Positions 1 to 10,081 of a stretch of DNA of 64,000 bases are shown here, piece after piece. Each line of letters opens with the position of its first letter. Within the stretch, counting starts at the first letter, position 1. The position numbers and the translations under genes are program-made. The stretch is from Exobasidium rhododendri. Lineage: Eukaryota; Basidiomycota; Exobasidiomycetes; Exobasidiales; Exobasidiaceae. The notes under the pieces were generated by a model. That model was not told the origin of the DNA. It was given only the letters and a program-made list of their open reading frames with translations, and did not search any database. The stretch lies in assembly GCA_026210745.1 (NCBI GenBank), contig CP110632.1, positions 4,835,001-4,899,000 of the forward strand. The letters run 5' to 3'.

Positions 1-1
1 C

Positions 2-712
2 GCTTCTACTTCGTCCAAGGCAAAGGAAACAGCATCGCCCTCGAACAAGTTCAACAACTGGATCGATCGCAGTTCGACGACAGTGCCGTTAAACACGCCT
101 CTCTGCTTTACCTCCAAGGTCCTGCTCAAGCCAGTCGGTGACAAGTCCAGTCCCTGTTCCACTCCTACTCAACAACACTATCATCATAATAATGGCCATC
201 AAGGACTCGCGGAAGCCAGTGTCATTCGAGCATCCAAAGCGGACGACCTTCCTTTCCTCTCCGTGTACAACGCTGACGGCACATCCAACTGCAACAGCCT
301 CGATTGCTCGCCAACGTCTGTATCGACGCCGCTCACTCCTGGCGACCAGATGACGCGAACCTTTTCATTGCCTTCATTCCAAGATCGAGCGTGGACCGAA
401 GGAAAAGCGCCAGCATCCGCATCGTCTCAGTACTGGGCGAGCATGGAGAGGACCATATCGGTGCCTTCTTTCCACGCATCTTATCGAAGCCAGGATGATT
501 CCAATTCATCGCTCTCTTCCCCAATGACACCCTACAGCGATCGCAACGCCATGCTCAGCCCAGCGTGGTATGAATCGCCTCATCAACAGCAGCACGACTA
601 CCTCTCTTCCACTAGACCTTTCGCGGCAGATCACAAAGAGGAGACGTTTCAATTGCTGCAAAGCGTGGATGCGTTGCTCGAGGCAATTGGAGGAAGCTCA
701 TCGTCCATATAA
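2..712 (+). CDS. 3' end of a Ser-rich hypothetical protein (5' end outside window)
   Basis: The reading frame is open from the first bases of the window to the TAA at 710-712, so this is the C-terminal 236 or so residues of a longer protein. No catalytic domain is visible. The sequence is rich in Ser, Pro, Thr, His and Gln and looks disordered. A short motif occurs twice, TRTFSLPSFQ and ERTISVPSFH, about 37 residues apart, and Ser-Pro or Thr-Pro pairs are frequent (STPLTPGD, SSPMTPYSD, LSPAW). That pattern is common in phosphorylated regulatory proteins, but assigning such a role here is inference. The last 20 residues could form a short helix (FQLLQSVDALLEAIGG). The gene is partial only because of the window edge. 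Confidence 0.6.
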   Translation, partial: ASTSSKAKETASPSNKFNNWIDRSSTTVPLNTPLCFTSKVLLKPVGDKSSPCSTPTQQHYHHNNGHQGLAEASVIRASKADDLPFLSVYNADGTSNCNSLDCSPTSVSTPLTPGDQMTRTFSLPSFQDRAWTEGKAPASASSQYWASMERTISVPSFHASYRSQDDSNSSLSSPMTPYSDRNAMLSPAWYESPHQQQHDYLSSTRPFAADHKEETFQLLQSVDALLEAIGGSSSSI

Positions 713-3700
713 TCAATCTACTGCATCCCGTTTCCCTTTTGTGTTGTCAATCTGGCCTACGAACTCGCCATGACACACCTGTATCTGTATTTCCTCACTG
801 CATCTCTGTATTCTTACTTTTCTCTCTGTCTTTTTCACATTTGCTGCACTAATCGCAAATATCTATATAGTACCGCATTACCTTGACAAGCCTGACTGTT
901 CTGACAATCCCTTTCAAAGGCCGAAGTCCGCTAATGGTCATGATCATACATATTCTCTTCGAGGCATGCTATCGAAGAAAGCTTGAAGCTAGCTAGCGAA
1001 AGAGAGGGGGGAGCTAATTCACTTCCTGGGCTACTTGGATCACATCATAGCAGGACCCTCGCATTGACTTTCACTTCGATCCCTTATGGCCGATGATCCT
1101 GTCGCTAAGGATTGCTGCTGCTGCTGCTGCTAGTCGCAAATTGGGTACAGTGATCGATGGCACCTTGGTCTGCTCTCCTCGTGATCGTGCCTTACCGTCC
1201 TACGAATGAGAAGAGAAAGCTGAATTGGAAGGGGGGAGAAATGCCAACCCCCCCATTTTCGCACGCGCTAATACGGTGATAGCAAAGAGGGGAAAATCGA
1301 CGCTAAAGATAGGGATAGTTATACATACCATAGTGTGATATCCTGCTATCATTCAATATCGAAGCATACATCTACCTTTGTAAGTGAGAAACACTTAGCG
1401 AGCAGCACTCATGAGAATCCTTGCATTACTCATGAATACGTCGCTGTGAAATTGTGCATGTGGTGCGTTCCTCTCTATGCAGAATTGAGGCATGTCAAGA
1501 CTCAATCAATCAGATGTAAGGCAGAAGAGTGGAATTTTAAAAGGGGAGAGGTGCCCCTTTCCATGGCATGTTTCAAGTGTACCTGGGAAAAGCATGACAC
1601 ATCAGACGGATCACTTTGCACTCCGTCCTTAGGGGGGAGCCGAAAGGGTGGCTTGGGGGTACCGAGAATAGACACTGAGACGTGGCGATCGCAAGTGTCA
1701 CTACATTTGAGTACAGCGTGGCCGGAGGAACAGGGAAAATAAAATCCGACTCTTGATCCGGAGCACGCGCGCTCAACCAGAAGCGGGAAGCAGGGTTTTC
1801 TGCAGTTGGATTTATTTGCACGATAGGGAGTGAGTGAGACATGACATGCCTCCCTCGCACCCACAGCCTCGTACCGCAGGGCTTTGATCGGTGGGATGTG
1901 CCTGGTAAAGAAAGACCCACTACGGGTGATTTCGATAAGGCCCGCCCGCATTTGGGGCCAACGGATTATGAAACACGAATGCCAGTGAGAAGCGGTACGG
2001 TACCTTCACTTGGTTGTCTGCTTTCTATCTCGTATCTGTACCTTCGATGTTGTATCTACTACTATAAGGGGACTACAAAGACACGCGTGTACAGGGCAGT
2101 GATCACCAGGATCGTCCTTTGTATATTGGCCGCTTTTGTCGTCTACGGCCGTGTGTGTACCGCCTGGGAACTGTAAAGCAAACGAAATCGGATCGATTGT
2201 TTACAAGGATCGAATAAATATCTCTTAAAGCAACGCGGCTCGAATGCCTCTGTACCATACCAATGTATCTCCGACCGGGCTCAGCCAACGGATGTGGACC
2301 TTGAGCGATTGGAATGTGTTGGCAGGGGGAGGGGGGACGTCTGACGATCCGGATACTATCGCCCGTTACAACAACATTCGAACACAGAGGGGGTTGGCCG
2401 TGTCGCGAAGGGGGTTTGTGTGGTGTGGTGGGGCCTGTGTCCAGCGTTGTGCATGGAAAGGAAAGGGGAGAGAAATGTGATCGAATGCTCGGGCAGATCA
2501 TACGTACATTAACCCTCTAGTGTCTTTTTCCTTCTTGATGAAGTGCGAAGGGATTGATTGATCATTTGCCTATGCAAGGGGTGAGAAAATAAAACAGGTG
2601 AGGGGACATGACTTTGGAGAAGCAGCTGCACGGTTAATTCTCCTACAAGTGATGATAATCTATTCACTGTGCATTTGCCACAGCGGGCAGCTTGGACTCT
2701 TTCTTACTGTCCCTGCATTCTTTAATTCCCTCGAAGATCGGACAAAGTTCTTCCCTGGAGCGCGTCACTGTTATGTATATATTGTATTACTAGACTCCTT
2801 CTGCCGCCGATTTGATCTTTTACTCCAATAACATCTCAACAAGTCATCATATGTATAAATGCCGCTTTAGGAATGATTACGCTCACCGCGAGGAAAAGCC
2901 ACTAATATGCGCGCGCCAACAAGCTCGAGAGATTACTTTCTTCCTTTTTCCTTTTTCTCTCCATTTTATATCCTTGATTTATAGTTTGTATATAAACATA
3001 CTTTTATCATTATCGTGCTTACTTTTACATTCGATCCCTCTGCTAATCGGTTTTTCTCACAGGCTTCCGACTTTGGATCTTGATGCACGTCTCGCTACTT
3101 TGCTTCCCTCTATTGACTTACTCCCGATTTTATTATTGATTCAGCGTCTTCTTCTTCTTTTTTCCCCTTTTAAACAGTTTAAGGTTGCGGTGAATTCATC
3201 TTACAAATCCCTCTTTTTCGCACGATACGCACTTGTCTATTGTGTCTCGTCGTTGTTTGCGGTCTGTCCGCCTTAAGGACCCTTTTGATCCCTTTTGTAA
3301 GTCGTCACTAGGCCCCTGCCACACTTCCTTCCTCCCCCCCTTTCGGAATCTAATATCGGCGCCAAAAGCGAAGAAAGCGCATCCCGCTTCAGGGGAGGTC
3401 GTCACTTGCATGATGTTGCAGGCCAGATCGCTCTAAAAATTCCCCATGGACGAATGTTGTTTGATCCCACAGTCCGGCCATTGAAACGGAACCGCTGCGT
3501 GATCTTCCCCCCCCCCCCTTCCCATCCATCAATCGCCTCGAGTTGCTTTCCCATCATTCCCTCTTCTTTCCATCACAAAGCATCTCGAGTGCAGGCCATC
3601 ACATCACATCACCTCTCTCCCTCCCTCCCTCCCTCTCATCCTTTTGCTTCCCGTTCACTTTGCTGCCATCATCACACTTTACCCGTTAGATAAACACAAG

Positions 3701-3723
3701 CGCACCCTTCTTGCACTCGCACA
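713..3723. other. 3 kb non-coding stretch upstream of the GATA-factor gene
   Basis: This stretch holds no gene I can support. Several open frames of 60-150 codons exist on both strands, but they overlap each other in different frames, lack family motifs and have no convincing splice structure. Visible landmarks are a short GCT/CTG run near 1110-1133, pyrimidine-rich T/C tracts from about 2930 to 3180, a C homopolymer near 3508-3517 and a CCCT repeat near 3620-3636. The right-hand part probably contains the promoter and a long 5' UTR of the regulator that starts at 3724. Confidence 0.5.
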
Positions 3724-3890
3724 ATGGACTCCCCGTTCCATCCCCACTCGCACATGCCCGCTCCCATGCGACGAGGATACAGCGATTCTCGACACCCTGC
3801 CGCTTCTGATTACGATGAGCAGCAGCAGCATCAGCATCATCATCAGCATCATCAACAGCATCATCAACAGCAGCAGCAATACCAGCAGCA

Positions 3891-3921
<31 letters not shown>

Positions 3922-5357
3922 GATCAACAGCAACGGCAACAACAACAAGATCAACAACAACGACCAGATCACCACTGGCGCTTCCGTCAAGAGCGCTTCT
4001 CGCCGTACTCTACCGGCAACAAACCCTTGAGCGAGCGAGACTCCAGCCTTGCACAGCGTCGTCGGGGCGAAAAGGATGTTCACCTGCACATTGACAACAA
4101 CCATCATCGAGGGGGGCTCCCTTCCCATGCGCCCGACAGCTCTTCTTACTCTTCCAGCATCGCAAGTCCCAATCTGCCTCGCAGCTCGTCTCCCCAGTCG
4201 TCTTCCGATTCGAATGCTTGGAAGTGGTCTCGATACCCTCCTCAACAGGGAGACAGAACGCCGGTCGAAGAAGGCATGGACAACAACGGTCCTTCTTTCA
4301 CCCGAACATCAAAGCAAGGTGGAAGACATCAACGTAAGCGGTCGGCTGGATGCCTCAATTGTCACACTGTCTGGTCTCCCACATGGCGAAAGGATGCGCA
4401 AGGACTGATGAGATGTGAGTAATGGTCAGCCACCTCTCCTCGTCACACAATTCTGACTGTGACTTTCCCTTCCCCACCTCCTTTCTACTTGTCTCTGTTC
4501 TTCCTTTGGACACACAGGCAACGCTTGCGGACTGTATCTTGCAGCGAGAGGCCAAGAGCGTCCCCTTGCACTGGTCCCGAAGCGAAAGCAAGACGAGCAG
4601 AGCTTGATGGGCCACTCCAAGGAATCCTCTTCGCCAAGTTTGCCCCCTACGCCTCAATCCAGCACCTTTTCCCACGGTGGCACGCCCCAGCATCACCGTC
4701 TCCAACCGCACCAGGGTGCCTCTCCAGAAGATTATCCCTTTCCGCCCTACTATCCGTCGAGCGAAGCAAATGCCTCGGTCAGACCATCCCCTTCCTACTC
4801 GACGCAATCTCTCGGTCGATCGTCTGGTGAATCCTCTCTCTACAGTCCTGGCAAGTGAGTCCTGCGACGCAGATCCCGTGAGCTGCCTTTCAGACTTCAG
4901 ACTAACAAGCCGCCTCCTTCTTCTTCCCCCTTCCCTCCCCAGCTCGAATGACTCGCTCACTTCTCCTTCTACCTCGCCGTTGGCGTTCGATTCGATGCGT
5001 CTGGAACCGATTCGCTCTGCAAAAAACACTCTTGGCCTTTGCGGTGTCAGTCGAAATTCTTCCGCCGAGTATGCTGCTGCAAGAGGGCCAGAGGTGACCG
5101 TCCGCGACGCAGCACTTCCCAGTCCAAGATTCGATAGCTGGAAGAGTCTGGTAGAACAATCGCAACTTCAAGAAAAGGAAAGTAGGCAAGATCACAATGG
5201 TCTTCCTCGACTCATGCTACCACCGCTTTCTGAATTGACAAGGAGTGTGCCGTCGTGGAAAGCGGGTCAGACTCACCACAGCACCAGTCAAGACCGTGCG
5301 CAGACGGGCTTGCTCGATGTCAACCTCGGACGAGGTACGAGGATGCTCTCTTACTAG
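3724..5357 (+). CDS. GATA-type zinc-finger transcription factor with polyglutamine tract
   Basis: Model: join(3724-4414, 4518-4854, 4943-5357), 480 aa. Splicing rebuilds a single GATA finger of the form C-X2-C-X17-C-X2-C: CLNCHTVWSPTWRKDAQG continues through LMRC to NACGLYLAARGQERP. The intron cuts the codon of the third zinc-binding Cys. The basic tail VPKRKQDE follows the finger, as in fungal GATA factors. Residues about 34-86 are His/Gln-rich, encoded by CAG/CAT/CAA repeats. The remainder is Ser/Pro-rich and probably disordered. Both donors are GTGAGT and the acceptors are ACAG and CCAG. It should act in the nucleus and bind GATA-core sites. Fungal GATA factors often control nitrogen, iron or light responses; nothing here tells which. 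No PAS domain is present, so a white-collar-2 role is unlikely. Confidence 0.85.
3825..3968 (+). repeat. CAG/CAT/CAA trinucleotide repeat encoding His/Gln tract
   Basis: A trinucleotide-rich run made mainly of CAG, CAT and CAA codons lies inside the GATA-factor gene and encodes a mixed poly-His/poly-Gln segment. The purest part is the CAG run near 3890-3920. Such tracts are prone to length variation between strains. Confidence 0.85.
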
Positions 5358-5795
5358 ACTGGGATAGACTCTACTGAAGGGGGTCCAGGAGGGAAGAATA
5401 GATTTAGAAGCTACAACATACCACAACTAATAGATACCATGACTGCTGTACTACATTGCTCTCACCCTTGCTTGCTTTCCTCCCAATCGACTTCACATTG
5501 CAATCCAATCGATTATAGAAGTGGCATTTTGATAATGTCACGCAAGCAAGATCATAACTGTGCTGCATTCACGTCGAGAAGAAGAAAGTTGATCGCACGC
5601 CCCCTCTGCTTCTAACTTGAATTCACTACGCGGCTCACTGAGCTGCCCACCCACGCTCAAGCGCTGAGTCGGCCTTAAAGGATGTTAACACCATCAGATA
5701 TTCAATTCAAGGTACGCGCGATTTAGAGTTGACAGGCCATAAAAGAAGCGCATCATTCGATCCTGCCCCCTTTCATCTAACCCTAAATCCCAAAG
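5358..5795. other. Intergenic region between GATA factor and FMN reductase-like gene
   Basis: No gene is seen here. The right end should carry the promoter of the gene at 5796. A weak TATA-like element (CCATAAAAG) lies near 5737-5745, about 50 bp upstream of its start codon. Confidence 0.4.
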
Positions 5796-6386
5796 ATGAC
5801 CATTCCAGTGCTTCTAGGTAGTCTCCGAACAAGTGGTAACGGCCCTGGACTAGGCGAACACATCATTCAACGATGCAAAACACAAGGGCTGGATGCAAGA
5901 CTTGCTACCGAACTCTTTCCTCCAGGCTCATCACTCCCTACCGGTCCCATCCTGGATGCAACGATATCCCATCTCATCAAAGATGCTTCTCACTATCAAG
6001 ATAAAGATGTGCAAGCTTGGAGTCGAATTGTATCAGATTCGCCTGCACTGATCATCGTGACACCTCAATACAACTGGGGCTATCCAGGACCACTCAAGAA
6101 TACGCTCGATCACATCTACAACGAATGGAAGAACAAGCCAATCTTGCTCATCACGTACGGAGGTCACGGAGGAAGCAAATGTGCCGAGCAACTCAAGATC
6201 GTCTTAGAAGGTGGCCTGAACGCGACTCTCGTCACGGAGCCCGTCAAAATCACCCTTCCAGTAGACTTCATTCGAGGCGATGAAAGGGCAGACCCGTCGA
6301 GGGAAGACCAGAAGAGCTTTCGATTGCAGTACGAGCCACAAGTAGACGCTGCTATTACAAATTTGAAGGAGATCGTGTCCAAGTAA
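5796..6386 (+). CDS. NADPH-dependent FMN reductase-like flavoprotein (possible quinone reductase)
   Basis: Intronless, 196 aa, the usual size for this family. The fold is flavodoxin-like. The N-terminal PVLLGSLRTSG matches the phosphate-binding loop of NADPH-dependent FMN reductases, and the mid-protein TPQYNWGYPGPLKNTLDHIY matches the family block P-x-Y-N-x-x-x-P-x-x-L-K-N-x-I-D that contacts FMN. The later YGGHGG segment is also typical. These proteins bind FMN and use NAD(P)H to reduce flavins, azo dyes or quinones in the cytosol. The exact acceptor cannot be read from sequence. It converges on the SDR gene on the other strand with only 11 bp between the two stop codons, so the transcripts almost certainly overlap. 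Nearby quinone-generating aromatic enzymes (16-28 kb) make a quinone-protective role plausible but unproven. Confidence 0.85.
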   Translation: MTIPVLLGSLRTSGNGPGLGEHIIQRCKTQGLDARLATELFPPGSSLPTGPILDATISHLIKDASHYQDKDVQAWSRIVSDSPALIIVTPQYNWGYPGPLKNTLDHIYNEWKNKPILLITYGGHGGSKCAEQLKIVLEGGLNATLVTEPVKITLPVDFIRGDERADPSREDQKSFRLQYEPQVDAAITNLKEIVSK

Positions 6387-6397
6387 AAGAGACACGG

Positions 6398-7423
6398 TCA
6401 AGACGTCGTCAGTGGACAACCTTTCTGCTTTGCATCCGTACGTTCGGCTATGATCTGCAACGTCAACTTCATCAACCTCTCGCCCATCTCCTTGTCCCTG
6501 CTCTTCTCGTTGCCCGGTTCGATTGTCGCTGGTGGAGTGATATATTGTCCGGTCCCTGTAGCTTTGGTGGCTGCAAACATGGTACTGATGCAGCCTTGCT
6601 CTGGCGACTTCTTGAACGGGTACATGACGACGCTCATAAAGTACCCAATGATCGGGTATGGCTCATGGATCCAAACAGACGTCTGTGCGGTATTCACGAC
6701 GCCAGGATGCGTGGCATTGTACAGGATGTTCGAAGGAAGTCGCTCGGCCATGTACCTAGCATACAGTAGATTGGCCAATTTGGTTCTTCCATAGGCCTGA
6801 TTGGCGCCCATCTCCCTGTTGAAGTCTTCCATCGAGCTGAAATTCATGTCCGAAGGTGCGTGTTCGTGATTCAAGGAGGCGATACTGACGATTCGAACGA
6901 TCGCATCGTCCGTCAGCTTTGCAGTCTCCTTGAGTAGAGGCAGGAGATGGGAGACGAGAACGACGTGTCCGATGTGATTGGATGACATGGCCAAGTCGAC
7001 GCCGTGCTCGTCCTTTTGCGCCGTCATGATGCCTCGAGCCGCCGCATTAATCACAATGTCGAGTCGTTTTGTAGACGCTCGAATTGTCTCGACTGCCTTC
7101 ACTACGTCGCTTTCCCATTTACTCAGGTCGCACTCCACCCACTGTACCCGTTTCCTCTTGTCCTCGCTGATGGTGGCCATGCTCTGCTCGAAGACGTTGC
7201 GTCGATGACTCAATACAAAGAGCTTCTCGGCGTCATGATCGAGGAGAGCCTTGACGCATGCAAGACCGATTCCTTCACTGCCGCCTGTGACCAGCGCAAC
7301 CTTGCCAGATAGATTGGGCACATCCTGCAGGCTGAACAGTGTGTCTCGAGGGAGGAGGTAGTTCGCTGCCGGTACGTTGAAATTCCTAGCAACGAAGTGG
7401 AAGGGAGCGGCGAGGTAGTTCAT
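6398..7423 (-). CDS. Short-chain dehydrogenase/reductase (retinol dehydrogenase-like)
   Basis: Intronless, 341 aa. The cofactor-binding motif TGGSEGIG starts near residue 46. The catalytic set is visible: Ser in RIVSIASLNH and the Tyr-X3-Lys of NQAYGRTKLAN. The canonical NNAG structural motif is changed to NAAARG. The N-terminal about 35 residues are hydrophobic and aromatic (MNYLAAPFHFVARNFNVPA) and may give peripheral membrane association. The architecture resembles the retinol-dehydrogenase or WW-domain-oxidoreductase-like SDRs, which reduce carbonyls or oxidise alcohols with NAD(P)(H). The substrate is not inferable. It is convergent with the FMN reductase-like gene. Confidence 0.88.
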   Translation of the reverse strand: MNYLAAPFHFVARNFNVPAANYLLPRDTLFSLQDVPNLSGKVALVTGGSEGIGLACVKALLDHDAEKLFVLSHRRNVFEQSMATISEDKRKRVQWVECDLSKWESDVVKAVETIRASTKRLDIVINAAARGIMTAQKDEHGVDLAMSSNHIGHVVLVSHLLPLLKETAKLTDDAIVRIVSIASLNHEHAPSDMNFSSMEDFNREMGANQAYGRTKLANLLYARYMAERLPSNILYNATHPGVVNTAQTSVWIHEPYPIIGYFMSVVMYPFKKSPEQGCISTMFAATKATGTGQYITPPATIEPGNEKSRDKEMGERLMKLTLQIIAERTDAKQKGCPLTTS

Positions 7424-8207
7424 GAGCGAGGTTGTGTGATGTCGGTGAGTGGATCGTAGAAAGAGGAGGTCTTAGGATCGTCAGGGGGAGATGCGACATT
7501 CTCCCTTGATCTCCTTGCACCCCTCACCCGGGCACAATAAGCGCATCGAGGGTGTATGATGACACAGCTTGCCTAAGTTTCGTTTGCAGGTGGACCCTTA
7601 TGCTCAATACTCCGATTGGGTTCAACTAGGGATTTTGGACATGCTTTGTAAGCAGCGCCCAGGACGCGCCAGTCCTGATCCTTGTTCCTGTTTGTGGAGC
7701 TCTTTACGCATGCATGAGCAGGACAGGTAAAGAGAGACAGACGGCACTGCATTCGCAATCTCTGCGCCCTCTTCGCTCTTGTTCTCTGCATTATATCGGC
7801 CTTCAGTCCATGTAACCAGAGTGACCGTATCTGATGAAGAGATTATTATGCTGATGAGTCGGGCGTATGTTTGGTATGACGAGTCTCATTGGTCGACTTG
7901 GGCGTCGATGCCAGATCTTGCGCCTCCTTCCAGTGCTTTACCTTCTATAAAATTCACTGAGCACAATCAGAACAGTCGAGCTTGCCCCCTTTTTTTCCTG
8001 CTACTCCATCCCCTACGACGATCCTTCGATCGACCTTGAGCCAAGCAGCTGGTTCTGCTCTAGACACTCCACCTCGAATTGCCGCATTTGAGCTTCATCT
8101 CTGCTGTGAGAACGACCTCAGCTGGTCTGCAGGCCTTCTCATTGTTATCGTGCTTCACTCTGGTCAAAGTACTCTCTAATACACTGACAATACACCGCCT
8201 GGACACC
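7424..8207. other. Intergenic region, divergent promoters
   Basis: No gene is supported here. The region lies between the SDR (minus) and the secretory-pathway gene (plus). A TATA box-like TATAAAA at 7946-7952 sits about 255 bp upstream of the ATG at 8208. The intervening stretch, pyrimidine-rich in part, probably is 5' UTR. Confidence 0.4.
7946..7952 (+). promoter_or_regulatory. Putative TATA box
   Basis: TATAAAA lies in an otherwise mixed-composition region upstream of the gene beginning at 8208. It is about 255 bp from the start codon, which would leave a leader of roughly 200-230 bases. Confidence 0.35.
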
Positions 8208-9869
8208 ATGCACATCTTATCTCTATCGAGTCACAATGTGAGGTCTGGCAAGGCACTGCTCATCACGTCGCTCTTTGCTGCTCAGACAATCACGACGACC
8301 TGCGCCCTTCCCACGCCTCAACATCGTCCGGAGACACAGTCAGTCGACCGTAGTGATGAAGATGTACGTCGCTGTACAGCTTTAGCATTGATAATCACCT
8401 ACTGACTATGACGAACTACTCCACAACCTTATGCTCTCGTTAGCGCACACAGCAGCATCATCACCATCACCACCACACGGTCGTCGACAAGGCCGTCAGT
8501 CTTCATGATGTAGGTGTCACGGGAGCAGACAAGTATGTTACTCTTAGAGTGCGAGCGTACTGACATCTTTCCACCGTCCTCTAATGATAGTGCCTCGCCA
8601 ACCCCGGAAAGTGTGTGATCGGAAGAGTGGGACTAACGGTAGTCAAGGCCGGTGATGCCATCGATGGCGGCATGCATTCCGGGCTCGACAAGATTCACCA
8701 CTTCAACGGCAAGGTAAAGCATGGCGTGAGCCACGGGATTGGCCAGGTAGTAGAAGTGAAAGATGCACTCCTGCACGGCGCAAAGGAGGATGACAAAGAC
8801 GAAAGTAAGATCAAGGTGAGTTGAAAGCGACTCAAAGCGCTCGCTCTCTTGTGAGTTGGCTCCTCACTCCTTTTCCCTTCTCGTGCGTACAGCGTGATGT
8901 CTTCTTCCTTCCTGTTGTAGATCGTTCCATCATGACCGCAGAAGACAGTTCAGGTGACGACCTTGTGATGCAGCATCTTCCGACGTTGCCCTACTACACA
9001 GAGGAAGACTCGCTCCCTCCGAGACCCATCAACGGCACTGTCAAGCTCATCATTGCACCTGACCACGACGTCCTCCTTGCTGCAGCCCAGTCTGCCCCTT
9101 CCAGTGACGACGACATCAACGCCGACGCCGACAAGCTCATCACTCATGGCAGCGGTACTCGTGACGATCCCATCGTCATTGAGAAGAGGTCCATCGATGG
9201 GAGTGAATATGTGAGGGAAGCATGATGTATGAAATGGATACTTCTTCTCTCTTCATCTGACATGCGCGTTTGTTTTCCCACAGCTGAACGAAGTCAACTT
9301 GATCAAGAGACAAAAGAAGGACCCCATAATCAACACCATCAAGGGCGCAGTACGAGCACCGAACGGGAGTGTACTGCACCCTTCTACCATGCTCTACGAC
9401 GGTGAGAAGCAAAAGGCAAAGTATCAAGAGATGGAGAAGAATCACGCCGCTCGTCAGGAGAATCTGCTGAATCCAAAGGGCAAGAGCAGCAAGGCAGGTA
9501 AGGTGATGAAATGGGGTGTCGGTATCACTGGTGTTGTTGGGCTGGGCGCCTGGGGACTGAGCAAGTGGCGAGCTCATCAAGCTAAAGCGCAAACGGCACC
9601 GACACCACCGGAGTCACCAAAAGTAGCAACCGTTGCTCCCGAGGCATCCACAGTAGAGAGTGTTCCAGCACCGGTACAGGCGGATGGTCCACAGCCAGCA
9701 TCAGCCGCACCAGCAGCCCGTCGTCGTGACTACGAGGTGGAGGAGGGCAAAGCAGTGAGTTTATGTGATTTCTTCTTTTTCCGAATACGTCTCTCTAATA
9801 CGTACCTTCCGCTTTCCTTTGCAGCAGAACGAAACGGTGGTAAAAAGAGCTGCTTTTGCTTTCTCTTGA
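8208..9869 (+). CDS. Hypothetical secretory-pathway protein with dibasic sites and one hydrophobic segment
   Basis: Proposed model: join(8208-8363, 8453-8509, 8591-8815, 8893-9210, 9284-9754, 9825-9869), 423 aa. All five introns are phase 0, which supports the choice of joins; the GTAGGT donor at 8510 is the least certain. The N-terminus has a basic stretch and a hydrophobic core (ALLITSLFAAQTITTTCA) that looks like a signal sequence. A seven-His run follows the first intron. Lys-Arg pairs that could be Kex2 sites occur in VIEKRSIDG, NLIKRQKKDP and TVVKRAAFAF. Near the C-terminus WGVGITGVVGLGAWGLSKW is a likely membrane segment, followed by a Pro/Ala/Val-rich tail. No known domain is recognised. 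A Kex2-processed secreted precursor or a membrane-tethered cell-surface protein are both possible. Confidence 0.5.
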
Positions 9870-10081
9870 TACTCACCTCATTCTGGAATTGTGCTTGCTG
9901 GCCTGTCGCTTAATGATGCTGTGTAGATTGTCAACAATTCCCGTAATCAGCGATAAGATCGTCGAAAATGAGAGGAGATGAAAGACTAGCTTGCACTATC
10001 TTGTATGAGGAGGAGACCTTCACTGAGAACTCTGTCGAGGCTGCAAAGGTGAAGAAAGAAGCTAATCAGATGCCTGCTCCA

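Noticed and set aside
3679-4245. Minus-strand open frame of 188 codons with a long poly-Leu run
   Set aside because: It is the exact antisense of the polyglutamine-coding repeat of the GATA factor; CAG/CAT repeats read as Leu/Met on the other strand.
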